A stretch of 64,000 nucleotides of DNA from Rhizophagus clarus. Its lineage: Eukaryota > Glomeromycota > Glomeromycetes > Glomerales > Glomeraceae. Both the position numbers and the translations under genes were made by a program. Each line of letters opens with the position of its first letter. Position 1 is the first letter of the stretch. Positions 34,435-46,613 of this stretch are shown piece after piece. The DNA is taken from positions 2,501-66,500 of the forward strand of contig BLAL01000255.1 in assembly GCA_015698045.1 (NCBI GenBank), in the 5' to 3' direction. The notes beneath the pieces are model-generated. The model did not search any database, had not been told where the DNA came from, and saw only the letters and a program-made list of their open reading frames with translations.

Positions 34435-35976
34435 TTACACAACTATCTCAATTTTGTGCTGTTCACATTTAATAAAGTAAGATCCGGCATTATACATACC
34501 TTCTATTTCTTCATCATTATGATCTAATTTGCATAATGGGCAAATGTAGTCCCCGCATGATGTCTCATCAGTAATCCCATAATAATCGAAATTTTCACTA
34601 CTACATTCTATATTTAAATTAGGATATTGATCCAATATCTTTTTGTGAAAATAGGCACGATCATAAGTTGGCTTAGATTGGGATGCAGATAATACATTTG
34701 CCAATGTACTTACTCCCAAGAGATCTGCTTATATCTCAGTCTTATTGGTTTTCAAAGTCATGTGTCTGTTCCAATTTGGAACTGAGTATTTATCTGTATT
34801 AGTAGCTTTTTGGGGGAAATCATTTATAATGTCCTGGATCTGATTATCAGATAAATTCGAGATGGCACTTGCACTACAGCTAATTATTTGGATTCTACTT
34901 AATCCTATCCCATCAAACAATATATAGATTTTTTTAGCTCTGAATTTTATTTTACGCAAGTTTACATCAGTAATGTCAGGAAGAAGAGGTTTGATTTCAC
35001 TGTATACCAATGTTCTTGCTGATTTGTCATCAACACCATTTTTAGATTTAACATCCCTGACTCGATCCTCATATGCTTTATAGTAACAATACCAGCATAA
35101 AATCTCTATACATCTAAACTTCATTGCTACTCTAAATAGATCAACTATATTCTGTGCCGTAACTTCACTAGATCCTGTCAGAATTGCTTCTAAAGAGAGT
35201 TCAGGAATCTGAATATCAAATACCTTATTAATCATATCATTATCATCTTTAGTGCAAGAGGATAGCTCCCATTTCAAGTCTTGCTCCACTTTTTGATTAT
35301 AAGGAATTTTTTGACACTCTGTATCTATGTTCTCAGAAGTCTTTACCATAAATGATTTTACTGGTGATGTCCCAGCAGATAATTTGTTACCAGAGGTAAC
35401 TGACTTACAGGCTGAAATCGATTCTTTAACTACCTGTTCTGGGAGGATTACAGGTTCAACGCTAGTTATGAAGAGATCCTCTTTACAGTGAGTCAAGTCT
35501 GAAGTAACTGAGGATGAGTCTTTGGCAATCATCTTATCCTGAACCTTCTTTTCTCGTCTGCTCTCTCTAATTTTATTACTAATGCTTTTCTTATTTACCT
35601 CAACCAAGAAAGCGTTCATCTCCTTTTCCTCTGATGTTTTGGTATCATCATTATTTCACTGGTTTGTCACAGAGCTGGATAAATCAACATCTGATACAGT
35701 TTGCTCAACAAACCTCTTTGATATTACTTCTTTATGTAGCTGATCATCCACTACCGAGAAACCCAGTTTCACTATCATGAGTCTGTGCTCAAGCTCCATA
35801 TTTTTTTGCTCTAATTCATCAACTCTAGCATCACGCCTGGTATTTTTCTCAATAATCTGCTTTAGCTTCGCATTCTCAGTCTTAACCTCTGCAAACTTCT
35901 TTTTGAGTTCAGAAATCTCAACTAAGAGCCTAGCATTTACTTCTCTTAATGAATCAATAGATTGTGCGTTTGACAT
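34435..35976 (-). pseudogene. Coiled-coil protein of an expanded family, two stops
   Basis: One uninterrupted frame from ATG at 35976 to 34435, broken only by TGA at 35656 and TAA at 34729. The first 110 residues form a coiled coil (SLREVNARLLVEISELKKKF). A Ser/Thr/Lys-rich linker follows. Next is a helical domain with CIEILCWYCYYKAYEDRV, the same type as in the exon next to FRG1. The end has a paired-cysteine motif (CGDYICPLCKLDHNDEEIEG) that looks zinc-binding. I associate this architecture with a large Glomeromycotina-specific family. Both stops fit G-to-A or C-to-T changes of TGG and CAA. No biochemical role is known to me. Confidence 0.6.
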
Positions 35977-36173
35977 GATTGGTAACACTTGTTTAGTACA
36001 CTAAATATTCAAATAAAATATCACGTGTCTGTTCTAATTTGAAATGCAAATCACTTTTGCCAAGAAAAATTTTTTATTAATACATACAAAAATAAATACA
36101 AATGTTCAAACCTGTGATGCATAATGTCTAGGCTAATATACATGATTATTTTTTCAAACGATAACCTTCTATC

Positions 36174-37116
36174 CTAAGTTTTAACCCTCTTCCTTTTAGG
36201 TTCTTCCTCAGCATATACCCTATTTTTTAACAAACCTACAATAATGCCCAAAACTTTCAACATCTCCTTACACAAAATGTCATATTTCTCTGAATCCTTA
36301 TCTAAGACCTTCTTGTTAAATTTAATAGTGAATGGAAATTCACTCGCCTGGGAAATTTCACCAGGATTATAAAGAAATAAATGCCAATCCCTAACAGAGG
36401 TTACAATACCATATAAATAGTTGAAATCATTGTCTGCCCTTTTTCGTTTCCTCTTGTTCATTTTGTACGAACTCTCAAGCTATTTGATATTCTGAGTAAA
36501 GCCTTCAAGTACGCTACGCTGAACCTTGTCCTCTGTAATGCAAATTAGATTTTTGGCTTCCTTAATTGTGTATTCGATCTATCCATAGCTTTTATCACCA
36601 ATTATTTCGTATTCAGGCCTCATGCTGAATTCCTTACTCACTACGTCTCCTGCAATGTGAAGAGCTGTATAAAGTATGGTCAAAACATACTCATTACGCA
36701 TAGACTCCAAACTATCCAGAACTAATGACCTGTAATTTTTCATCCTGAATAAAATATTCTCTATACAATGCTTGAAGTGCTTGTTAGAGTCTTAAACTTC
36801 GTAAGTTTCTGGCAAAAATAGTGGAATGGTTTTCATACCATCAGAACTGATATCATATTTTGCTAACACCTCCTTTAAACTCTTATATGAAGAGAACACA
36901 TGCTTCAGCTTTTCTTTGAGGGTCTGAACCTCTTGTGAGAAGTGTTGCTGATCCTAACGCAAAGCCAATGCTACAAAATTTTTCTTCAGTTAGGTCAAGG
37001 AAAGAAAGGCCAGTAATTTCTTCTTTGTGAAGAATATCAAAGTGTTTTTTCTTGAGCTTAAGGTTCTGCTCTTTCAAAAAGTTGATAAGAGCATGTTTAG
37101 CTGTTAAGGTGGACAT
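36174..37116 (-). pseudogene. SAM-like + nuclease-like family protein, broken
   Basis: The N-terminal 55 residues (HALINFLKEQNLKLKKKHFD, then LSFLDLTEEKFCSIGFALG) look like a SAM-type helical domain. After a frameshift near 36950 the reading continues with HVFSSYKSLKEVLAKYDI, a region with EYEIIGDKSYG, EYTIKEAKNLICITEDK, and the C-terminal NYLYGIVTSVRDWHLFLY segment that is open from 36461 to 36174. E-x-K within ITEDK, after an Asp-containing strand, recalls a PD-(D/E)XK fold. At least three stops interrupt it. I recall this SAM plus nuclease-like layout as an expanded family in these fungi. Confidence 0.5.
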
Positions 37117-37369
37117 AGTATTACGTTTTTATAGTGGAAATAGGCTCAGATAAAAAATAATGTTACATTCCAGAATAAGATAAAAATTTATTTCTGGGAT
37201 GGAAAAAACAAGCATTAATATATGTTTTTATGTCATACAGGCATTGCACCATTTCATGTGACTTCTCATTTACTGGTAAAATAATACTTTATTTATGAAA
37301 TAAAACAATATATAAAAATTGCGACTATATCGCTACATGATAATGAAATATAGATAAAAAAAAATCTAA

Positions 37370-37690
37370 CTATTGAGAATATATGAGGATGAGACTCTTT
37401 TCAATGTGATTAATATTAAAATACTTAAAAATCTTATCATCTGGTTTCAACCCTTTCTCTGACCTTTTTGAATCTTCCACACGAAGCTTAATATTATTAG
37501 GAATCTTGATATTTTGTCTTGCCATTTCTTCTCTGATAGTGGGTATGGTATTTCTAACCAATGTTTGCCAGGCTATTTTGATTGTGAAGATATTATCATC
37601 TGATTTATTATGGACTTTAAATCTGAAGTCAATAATATTGGCTATTTTTTCGATTTCTAATTTTAAGGCTTATAGTAAGAATTTTCTTTC
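37370..37690 (-). pseudogene. Fragment of an expanded fungal family
   Basis: The frame reading NTIPTIREEMARQNIKIPNN and LKPDDKIFKYFNINHIEKS (37370-37561) extends upstream through IANIIDFRFKVHNKSDDN to about 37660. It ends naturally at 37370. Upstream contact is lost. I recognise the text as a recurring piece in Glomeromycotina proteins but cannot give a domain. Confidence 0.35.
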
Positions 37691-37693
37691 AGC

Positions 37694-37998
37694 TTAACAC
37701 TCGTTCCCATATATACATAACTTCTGACATATACATACCTTAAAAATTTTTGCAGGAAAATTGGCTGAACTTCCACATATTCCTATATGCTTTATATCTT
37801 GCTGGAAGAAGCTAAAGAGATAAGAAAAATGATTATCATTGTCATATAATGCCAAGAGTTTCATAAAAGTACATGCAAGTGAAATTTTCAAACCTTTTCA
37901 CATGTAGATCTACTCAGAAAGACTATAGCTAGTTTTACATCCAAAGATCTCAAAATTGCGAGTCCTTCAGCCCTCCATAACATATACTTTTAACATTA
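37694..37998 (-). repeat. Dispersed gene-fragment repeat, copy 1
   Basis: Begins (minus strand) ATGGAGGGCTGA near 37980 and includes a 65-codon open part down to 37694 (LLALYDNDNHFSYLFSFFQQ). The same start and several later blocks occur on the plus strand at 54150-54340 inside the 14-kb element (gttatggagggctgaagga, then tgtgaaaaggt). Both copies have TGA at codon 4 and further stops. It is a dispersed repeat that may derive from a gene. Confidence 0.5.
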
Positions 37999-38461
37999 AT
38001 ATTTACTTTTAGAGCTGGTCTTATGTTGCTTGTAGACATTCTTTTACATTTTCTCATGATTGTTTGAGAAAAAAAATAAAGAATAAAGGTTAATATATTT
38101 TTCAAATATATATGCAAAAATTATTATATCGTATAACCTGTCTGATGATCTGGTACATGCATTATGGTCCTCTTCAGGACCCTGGACATTACTAAAATAA
38201 CTCACATTTTTTTTTTACCAATTTTTCTTAAAATTAAGCCAATTTGCCCTTTTAGTTTTTTAAGGATATCTTGCCATCTATCCAATCAATTTCGATAAAT
38301 TTTTTTTTATTTTGTAGATTTCATTGAGAGCTACATTTTAAAAAAAGATCATCCAATTTGGATCACTAGTTGATGAGAAAATTGCAAAAAACATGTTTTT
38401 TAGCTTCTAAATTTCACATCAATTTGCTCTTTTTCATAATTATGAGTTGTATCAGTAATGT
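37999..38461. other. Intergenic, nothing recognised
   Basis: I see no gene, tandem repeat or element end here. A few oligo-A/T tracts only. Confidence 0.4.
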
Positions 38462-39685
38462 CTAGGGTCCTCCCTCTTCTGAGCTGATGATCAGTGCTCT
38501 AGACTGGCTAGATTCTGATTCAATTTCAGAGTTAGAAGATTCTAAATCAGTACAGCAATAATCTTTATTAAAATTTTCGATATAAATATTTGGATTTAGT
38601 TAGTTTATAGCTTTTTTACTAATATTTTCACATCCTTCTAAATCTAGAGAATTTAAACTAAGACATGAACGAGCAATTTCTTTGATAGTCTTACCTGTAA
38701 TATGACAGTCCCCAAGGTTGAGATGTTAGAGTTTTGGGCAAGAACGTATAACATTACAGATTGATAATTCACTAATAAATGTACAGCATCTTATATCAAG
38801 ATATTCTAATTTATAACAAGTATGGACCAGCGCTTTAGTAACCTCATCACCAATATCATTATTACTGATCTTTAAGTGTTTTAAATTTGGAGATCCTTTA
38901 ATGATAGCTATAATCAATGCATCATTCTGCAAAGCCATAGCCCCACTAAAGTCAAAATACTTTATATTGAAACATCTTCGCATTAAAGTACTAGCATTTT
39001 TGACGTCCTCATGACTAAATACAATATCAAGATTTTGTAAACTTGGACATGAATTTAAGATGCAACTTATAGATTTATCTGTGATTTAACGCGCTTTGGC
39101 AAAATAGAACTCTTGTAAATTATGACAATTTTCAGCAATTTCAAATAAAAATCTATCAGTAATATTTCTGCAGTAAGAAATATTTAGATGTTCTAATTTA
39201 TGACATGATCCTGTGAGTGCACATAAGCCTTTATCAGTTATTACTTGAGCATCTTACAGATTAAGATATCTCAAATTGAAATATGCTCCCGCTATCAGAA
39301 TTAGTGCATTATCGTTAAAACCTATACTTTTTTTAAAATTTAAATGAATTGTATTCGGGAATATATTTACAATACTTTTTATTTTTTTATCTGAAACTGA
39401 ATGGTAACAAGTAATTTTTAGATGAGTTACATTTGAGACATGAGCTGGTTTATTCTTTCTGCACACTATTTTTACAAATTTTTCTAATCAAAAACGATTC
39501 TTTACATTATAGCCATACCTCCAGTTATTTCCCTTTAGCTCAATATGCCTCCATAGAATAGAAGCATCACATCTGTACTACAATCAGGATACAAATAGAG
39601 CAGAATATAGTGACTTATCTATTGCTAGAAAATATAGAATCTGCTCCAATAGTTCCAGTAAATTAAAAATATTTAAATGCGTCAT
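38462..39685 (-). pseudogene. F-box/LRR protein with stops but no frameshift
   Basis: A single frame of 408 codons from ATG at 39685 to TAG at 38462. The N-terminus (LNIFNLLELLEQILYFLAID) is an F-box-like helix pair, followed by ILWRHIELKGNNW typical of fungal F-box proteins. A run of leucine-rich repeats follows (NITDRFLFEIAENCHNLQEF, NDALIIAIIKGSPNLKHLKI and others), then an acidic Glu/Ser tail. F-box/LRR proteins select substrates for SCF ubiquitin ligases. About seven in-frame stops occur, four of them TAA at positions where Gln fits (for example before HLN and LNP). No insertion or deletion is needed to keep the frame. Confidence 0.75.
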
Positions 39686-39758
39686 AAATATTCTATTTTA
39701 TATATTGTATCTTTAACAAAAAATAAAATTCTGTGATCACTGCTCTGGGCTGGCTGGC

Positions 39759-39959
39759 TTAGAAGAACAAATCATCTTTTTGCGCAAACTTTAGTTTCTG
39801 TGTCAATCTATCTAATGTTAATTTAAGACCAATTATATAAGCTTCTTGTCAAAATTCAGGTGCAATCCCTGCTAGAAACGCCTTTTTAATATTTTTATTC
39901 ATATCTTCTATAATATCATCTAAACTTTCCATATTGTGTAATTTGCTAATAAATCCCAT
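39759..39959 (-). pseudogene. Small helical protein, one internal TGA
   Basis: A 67-codon frame from ATG at 39959 (MGFISKLHNMESLDDIIEDM) to TAA at 39759, interrupted by one TGA after GIAPEF. It is predicted mostly helical and acidic/basic mixed. It sits just 3' of the small gene at 40148-40441 and the old DNA polymerase, so it may be part of the same old element. No family recognised. Confidence 0.35.
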
Positions 39960-40147
39960 ACTTTGTTATAGGAGCTTATATTCTTAATTGAAAAAATAAT
40001 ATTAATGTATGCATAGTGAATTCCCTACCCACTTGCTCATATATCAGAAAAAAATATATAATATTCATGTTAATGCTGTAACTTATCTTCCCTGTATATA
40101 TTCACCATTCACTAGTCTAGCTTATAAAAAGCTTTGCTAAAAGACAG

Positions 40148-40441
40148 TTAGATTGACATTGCTCTGAGCATTTGTTCTATTTCATCATCTGATTTTTCAT
40201 GATTCTTCTCTTTAGCTATATGATAATAAAGCTCATATAATTCTTCTAAGCTGGTATACAGATCATTATCTTCATACCTTTTGCAATAATTTTTTAGCCT
40301 TTCGGTATATGTTTCTTTCTTAGGGAACATCTTTACTGCAAGTATTTTAATATAGTTATTTGGATTCTTTTCAGCTCGCAGTTTCTTTAGATAGTCTCCA
40401 TAATTTTTTGTAAGATTATTATATTTTCTGCCTTTTCGCAA
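40148..40441 (-). CDS. Small conserved protein of the Polinton-like lineage
   Basis: An open frame of 97 residues, mostly helical, with YIKILAVKMFPKKETYTERL and LYELYYHIAKEKN. It is homologous by eye to the gene at 59459-59815 in the 14-kb element (YILKLAITIFPNEAKYHKVK and LYKLYYKLAKDYF). Here it is on the same strand as the neighbouring polymerase and lies 3' of it; in the younger element it is on the opposite strand. Retention in two divergent elements suggests a core function, but none can be assigned. The frame is still open although its neighbours are broken. Confidence 0.55.
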   Translation of the reverse strand: MRKGRKYNNLTKNYGDYLKKLRAEKNPNNYIKILAVKMFPKKETYTERLKNYCKRYEDNDLYTSLEELYELYYHIAKEKNHEKSDDEIEQMLRAMSI

Positions 40442-40611
40442 TACAATTTTTATGACTTTGATTTACGCAAGTTCTATATTCTTATGATCAACCATTTTTG
40501 TATTATTTTTACTATAATAATAAAAAAACTTTAATTAATAAAATTATATTCTTTGATAATTTTTACCCAGAAAAAATATTTGTTATAAAGTATCTATTCC
40601 TTGTCATGAAG

Positions 40612-43600
40612 TCAAACTTTCATAACTCTTTCTTCTGCTTTTATAGGAGCTATTCCAAATGCCAGTAGATGTTTATATAGTCTAATTTGCTAATGTCCAT
40701 ATGGGAGAATTCGAATTCCATCAAGTAAGATTCAGCGCTTGTTATCATATGGATTCAGCCCTATCTTATTTACCCTCTCAAGATAAATTTGATGATCATA
40801 ACTTCAGAGGTCATACATATCATGTCAAGTTAGTTTCTTATTCCTAAGACATTCTAGAAATTTATCATGTCAAAGCTCTCTTTTGATCACGTATTTCTTT
40901 ACATCCTTTATCTTTTGGATGCCATGCTTTTTCTCCTAATACTTTACACCCTGAGATTTTCTAAATTCTTCTTCTTCTAACTCTTTTTTGAAATCTGCAT
41001 CCATTTCAGGAGTTTTAGGATCATGGCCTGCTGGAAGAACTGAATACACCTTTGACTTTAAATATACTGATTCGCCTATTGGGTTCCCTTTTATTTCATC
41101 CTTCATTGGAAATAAGTCTCCTGAATAGTTAAGATCAGAAATATCTGGTCTTTTTGCTCGATCTTTATAGATATCTTCAGTTTCTATTCACATAATGAGT
41201 AAGTCTGTGTCAGTATACAGTAAATGGGCCTTATCTCTATAGTGAGGCTTTATGTAACTGTATTAAAAGTTGAACATCATAGCCTTGCTAATATTGAGAA
41301 TTGCCTGCCCTACATAGATTGGTTTGTTTAGTGTTACTGTGCTTTTTAATATATGAATGGCTGTAATTCCTCTATCGAATTGTTTGAAACCAAATAATGG
41401 TGAACTTGCTAGATGCCTAATTTTTTTATTCTCTTTTGTTTAAAGTAATTCTACTCTCATATGTTTTCGAACATTTTTCATCTGTTTACCAAAGACTGCA
41501 TTGTTCTTTAGCTTATAATACATAACTCCAAACTCACCCCCATTAGCTTTAGCAATTTTACGCTTGCGAATGTTTTTCTCAATATAGTCTTTTATTCATG
41601 AAGACTACTTGAACTTGAGAGTGCTATGAATCTTTGCAACCTTTATTCTGAACTTCATATATGTCTGGAGAGCTTGATAGTAAACTACTTCTGCATCTGA
41701 CGCTATGCTTTGAATATTTGGTATTTTCTCTGGAGCTATTTTACCTAAGATTTCTGTCAGCATGTATTAGGTCATTGCACCTGAATATAAAGCATTCATA
41801 TCCTCATACATGATTCAGAAATTTGGCTTGGTCTGGACATTGCAGATTATTTGCTTTAGTATATCAATGACTTGTTATTATCATTCCTCTACGAATGTTA
41901 TTCTCAACTATCAAGTTAGTATTCTGAACAGGTCAGGTCAAGTCAGGTCAAACAGATTACCTGACCTGATATTTTTTTTGGGTCAAGTTAGATCAGGTAA
42001 TCCATCTGATCTGACCCAACCCATCTGACCTGTTTGATCCAAAATAAATTTCTTTATTATAATGTTATTATCATTATAACAAGAAATAATTTATATAATA
42101 AGAAGTAAATAGAATGTTTGTAAAAAACGCCAAACAATCTTTTCTTTCTCAAAAAATAAGTTAGAATCAGGTCAATGGTTTTATTAAAATAATTAATAAA
42201 AACCATGTCAATATGTTCATCAACGTTGTTTTGAGCATTTAATTTAAAAAAAATGCATTTAATTAAAAAAAGGCAATGTATTTTTTTAAGCGTTTGATCT
42301 AAAAAATACAAAATATGTTTTTTTAAAGCGTTAATTTAAAAAAAATGCTAAAATACATTTTTTTGAGCGTTTAATTTAAAAAACATATTTTTTTTAAAAG
42401 TATTTAATTAAAAAAATACAGCTTTTAATGATTTTTTAAATTGTTTAATTAAAAAAATGCTAAAATTACATTTTTTTGAGCATTTAATTCAAAAAATGTA
42501 TTTTTTTAAAAGTATTTAATGGTTTTAAACATTTTTTAAAGCGTTTAATTAAAGAACTAATTTTTCATAAAATGTTTTTCAAGTGTTTAATTTTTTTAGG
42601 CGTTTAATTTAAAAATATTTTTTTTCAATCTTTTAAAGCAAACAATTAAAAAAAATGCCAAATAAATTTTTTTAACGCTTATTTAAAAACGTCTTTTTTT
42701 AAGTGTTTAAATTTTAAAAAAAATGTTTTTAGAGCATTTAAATTTTAAAAAATGTTAAACTGCAGATTTTAACATTTTTTAAAGTATTTTAATTAAAATG
42801 TTTGATTTTTTTAAGCATTTAATTAAAAAAAATGCTAATATACATTTTTTAATTTAACAAATATTTTTTAAAAGCATTTAATTTAAAAAAATGCTAAAAT
42901 ACATTTTTTAATGTTAAATTCAAAAAAATGTTTTTTTAAAGCACTAAAATTTATTAAAAAAATGTTTTTATGAAGCATTTAATTTTTTTAAAAAAAATGT
43001 CAAAATACATTTTTAACATTTTTAAGCGTTAAATTTAAAAAAAAAATGTTTTTTTCTTTAAGCATTTGATTTAAAAAAATGCGTTTAATTAAAAAAAAAT
43101 GCTAAAATGTGTTTTTTAACATTTTTTTTTAAGTGTTAAATAATTGAATAAATAAACGTTAAAACCATTCTTTAACGTTTTTTATTGATTAAAAATTGAA
43201 TCAAAAAGTTAAGGCTTTTTTTGCATCCATTAACTATTAAAAAAAAACTTTTCAGCATTTTTTTATATAAAATTCTGAAAAAAATGTCAAAATGGTTCTT
43301 TTACAATCATTTAGTATCAGTGTTTTCTTTTTTTAATTTTGGGTTAAACAGGTCAATCAGGTCAATCAAACTATGACCTAACCCGAATATTTCAGGTTAA
43401 CCTGACGGATCACCTGAATTGACTTGACCTGTTCAGAGCACTAATCATGATATTCTCCAAAAATTTTTATCTTAAATTCCTGTCATATTTTTTATGTATA
43501 TTTGTAATTTCCTTTACTTACATTTTGCTAGCTAAGAATTGAAAAAAAATCCTTTCTTGGTGGTAGCTTTGTTTTATTGAATTTATCCCATGAATTTATC

Positions 43601-45160
43601 CAATCATATGGGAATACTCCTTTTTAGAAAAGAAGCTCAATCTTGTCTATTGAATATCTTTTTTCTATAAAGTGTTTAACAGTTAGAAAGAACTTTTCAG
43701 GTTTTTCTCCTAGACATGCTACTAACTTATCAAATCCCATTGTCATGTGCTAAAGCTATCTAAGAACTGAAGCTGTCCTATGTCCATGGCTTTGTACTTT
43801 CCTATATTCTTTAGGATGCATTCTAGCTCGTCTGCTGTGAACTTACTAACAACTTTCATGAGCGGATGGAAATCATACCTACAGAAATTATGGTAGATAA
43901 GAGGTACTTTTGTCTCAAAAGATTTTATTCACTTTTTATTATAAGCATCATATGCAGGTCCTCAGTACGCACCACTTATATGGTCATAGTCTTTAACCTT
44001 ACAATTAAGCCTACTTAAAGCTTTGCTATACTCTTTTTGTACCACTTTTTTTTTAGGATATTCTTTTTCTATGCATGTTTCCCATTCTTTGATTTCTAAT
44101 AAATTATGCTTTATTTCATCAAGTTTTTGTACTATCTCTGGTGCTGGTTTTAAAAAAAGTCCTTTGCAAATCCAGCATTTTGTCGACTCATTGTATGCTT
44201 TAAGATCTTTTGGTGTCATTATCATTTCTGCAGGTGCAGATAAATCTACCTGGATATTTAGAAGTTCTTCTTCGATTCTTTCAACAAATTTTTCTAAGAC
44301 ATCTGACTCTCTATATAGATTATGACTTACTATCTCATAATTAAGTGAACTGTCTATGCGAACTACTACTACGTAGTATTCATATGGCTTGTGCATCTGT
44401 AATCTTTCAGTATGGGTTAACTTTTTTTCTCTTTTGGGGTTAACTTTTTGGTTAACATTTCTAGATCCCAGAAAATGCAATATAGATTTGGTTGTATACA
44501 TTTATGATTATAGAAAGCTTTGATACTTCTATTCTTTACTGGCATTTGTGATCGCTAGGATGCATTATTCAAACCCTTGTATTTTGGCAAATGTTCATTA
44601 TATTTTATCTCTGAAGAGTATACATGAAGACAATGACAGCAGAGGTATTTTCGTCCTTTATGTTTGCTATGATTGTATACTAGTTTATGTAAATCTTTGA
44701 TAATACAGTAGTGACTTTTTTCTTCTTTCGTAATTACTAGAAGATTTACTTGCTTATATTCATTCCTTCTTCTTTCTGAAACATAGCAAAATTCAAGACA
44801 CTTATTCTGGTTGTGCCATTTATAGACACATAGACTGATTTCAGGATTATTTTCTTCAAACTTTTTATAAACTAGTGTTAAGACCTGCACTGGAATTAGG
44901 ATGTTATCCATATTAAACTCCTCCATGAAATCTCCATATAACCTATGTGGATTTCTCTCTGTATGGACTTTTACTGAATGCAAAGCTCCTAGAACACTCC
45001 ACCTGAAACACCAGTCATCATGATTTTGAATATTTATAATTCTGTTATTACATTTTGGCAAAATTTTAGGTAAAAATATATGGGCAGTAGGACCGATTGG
45101 ATTAAAATCAGCTATCTCTATACTAAATTCTTCTATATATTCTGAATACGCATCAGACAT
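40612..45160 (-). pseudogene. Type B DNA polymerase of an old Polinton-like element
   Basis: Starts at ATG 45160 with a domain carrying NHDDWCFRWSVLGALHSVKV, then a C2H2-like finger (YLCCHCLHVY...YNEHLPKY), a pattern seen ahead of Polinton-type PolB. The exonuclease region follows (IFWDLEM; YHNFCRYDFHPL). After FGEYHD (about 43450) the coding stops at an inserted element (41917-43443) and resumes with a palm: MNALYSGAM (motif A), KLKNNAVFGKQMKNVR (motif B) and LLYTDTDLLI (motif C, DTD intact). Part of the linker after FGEYHD is missing. Many stops and several frame changes occur. Such enzymes replicate the element by protein priming. The start piece (45160-44555) and the 43962-44501 piece are the longest open parts. 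Confidence 0.85.
41917..43443. mobile_element. hAT-like non-autonomous element inside the polymerase
   Basis: The ends are TAGTATTCTGAACAGGTC (left) and TAGTGCTCTGAACAGGTC (right, reverse complement), followed on both sides by many aggtca/tgacct words. The core (about 42210-43290) is a tandem series of A/T blocks with tttaatttaaaaaaatgcta and acattttttgagcg variants, about 40-60 bases per unit. No transposase. Flanking octamers (tatcaagt and atcatgat) do not match, probably because polymerase sequence next to it was lost. Its plan resembles the element at 11725-12797. Confidence 0.6.
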
Positions 45161-45363
45161 TTGGTATATTAGTTAGCTCTAATTGTCACACTATTACTTG
45201 CTTATAAAATTTTTTCTTTAATTAATTATTTCCTATTCTTTTAGTTTCTGATTATAGAGCCGTCACTAAAGGCGGTATTTACAGGCTTACCAAAATGGTT
45301 TTAGGCTATTACAAAATAACTATTTATTAATTAATCTTTCAAATTTTAGTGTTAAAAAATAAG

Positions 45364-45555
45364 ATGATTGGTAAATATTCATGTCTGTATTTTTGTAATA
45401 CTGAAAAGGCTTGCAATAACCCTTGCATTTGTCTAGAAGGTTGCTGATTTTATTGGAAAACTAAAAAACAGATACCATGTTCTGATTGTAGAAAGCCTAC
45501 AGTTTCTGCTTGTGGCTGATGCCCGTTACATATTAGAGGCTATTATATTATTTAA
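45364..45555 (+). pseudogene. Cys-rich small protein of the old element, broken
   Basis: A 64-codon frame starting MIGKYSCLYF, rich in Cys (CNNPCICLEGC, then CSDCRKPTVSACG) and ending GYYII. Two TGA codons interrupt it. It lines up with the 69-residue protein at 59897-60106 (MIGEYYCNYL, EGCHEHW, CSVCGKPTSSKPGLC, GYYVTQYI). In both elements it is transcribed away from the polymerase, at the element end. Paired cysteines suggest zinc binding. Confidence 0.65.
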
Positions 45556-45769
45556 TATTATGACAAGCTTTGATCACAGATATAAGAAAGTAATGGATAG
45601 ATCATTTCAGCTAACATTTTATTTTAATTTTAGCCAGAATTTTGGGTATAATATCCAATGAGTATTTACTAAATTTTTATTAGACTTGTTTTTTATATTT
45701 TTTCATTAAAGTTTTATGATTAATATACTATTTAATAAACTACTTGGCTGAAACTTTCAAATCTGGCAC

Positions 45770-46230
45770 AATGTTTTAACGATCTCTTTTTAACATCTTT
45801 GTATTAACGTTACAATTTTTTAAATGGTATTATAAAAATATAGTTATGATAATTTTAACGATACCTTTTCAACATCTCTGTAGCATACGGTTTGATATCG
45901 TTCTGATATCGTTCTGATTTTGTAGTCCCAATATTGTGAGTGTACTATAAAAATATCGTTAAGATTATCATAACTATATTGTCACAGTACTGTTTAAAAA
46001 AATTATGATGTTACCATAAAGATGTTAAAAAGATATCATTAAGATTATCATAATTATCATAATTATATATCCACAATATCATTTATTTAAAAATCGTAAT
46101 GTTATTGATAAGGTATTGAAACTGTTATTATTATCATAACTATATTGTCACAATATCAATTAAAAAATTGTAATGTTATCACAAAAATGTTAAAACAATT
46201 TTATTTATTAATAAATACATCATATTAATA
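45770..46230. repeat. AT repeats with atagttatgataat words in both orientations
   Basis: The strings tatagttatgataatttt, attatcataactatattgtc and caatatcatt recur four or five times directly and inverted, with spacing near 130 bases. It could be the decayed end of the old element or a nest of MITEs. No coding sequence. Confidence 0.45.
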
Positions 46231-46239
46231 TGCAATTAT

Positions 46240-46613
46240 ATATAATAGTTAACATAAAATAACAAAAGCAACGTAGTAATCACGCCTAGTAATATTACTA
46301 ACATAGTTACTACACTGATTAGTCTCGTCTAATATGATGTGAAATCAAAATTTAATGTACTGTGAGCATCATGATTAAAATAAAAACATTATGAATTAAT
46401 TTTTAAATTATTGTACCTGGTAAATTACTTAGGCACATCACAACATGGTGATATCATTACTACACTGATTAGTTTTGCCTTATGTTATACTGAACTTCAT
46501 TTTGGAATTACAACGCAAATTTCTATGAAATTAAAGATACAATGTGTATTAGACGCATTATGATTAAGATAAAAATTAAAGATGCAAACATTGTACCTGG
46601 TAAATTAGTTGGA
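46240..46613. repeat. Left part of the tandem array that the element entered
   Basis: Units containing ggcacatcacaacatggtga, ttatgttatactgaacttca and gtacctggtaaatta recur here. The same units continue at 60978-61340 on the other side of the 14-kb element. The element therefore split an array of roughly 190-base units. Confidence 0.7.
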
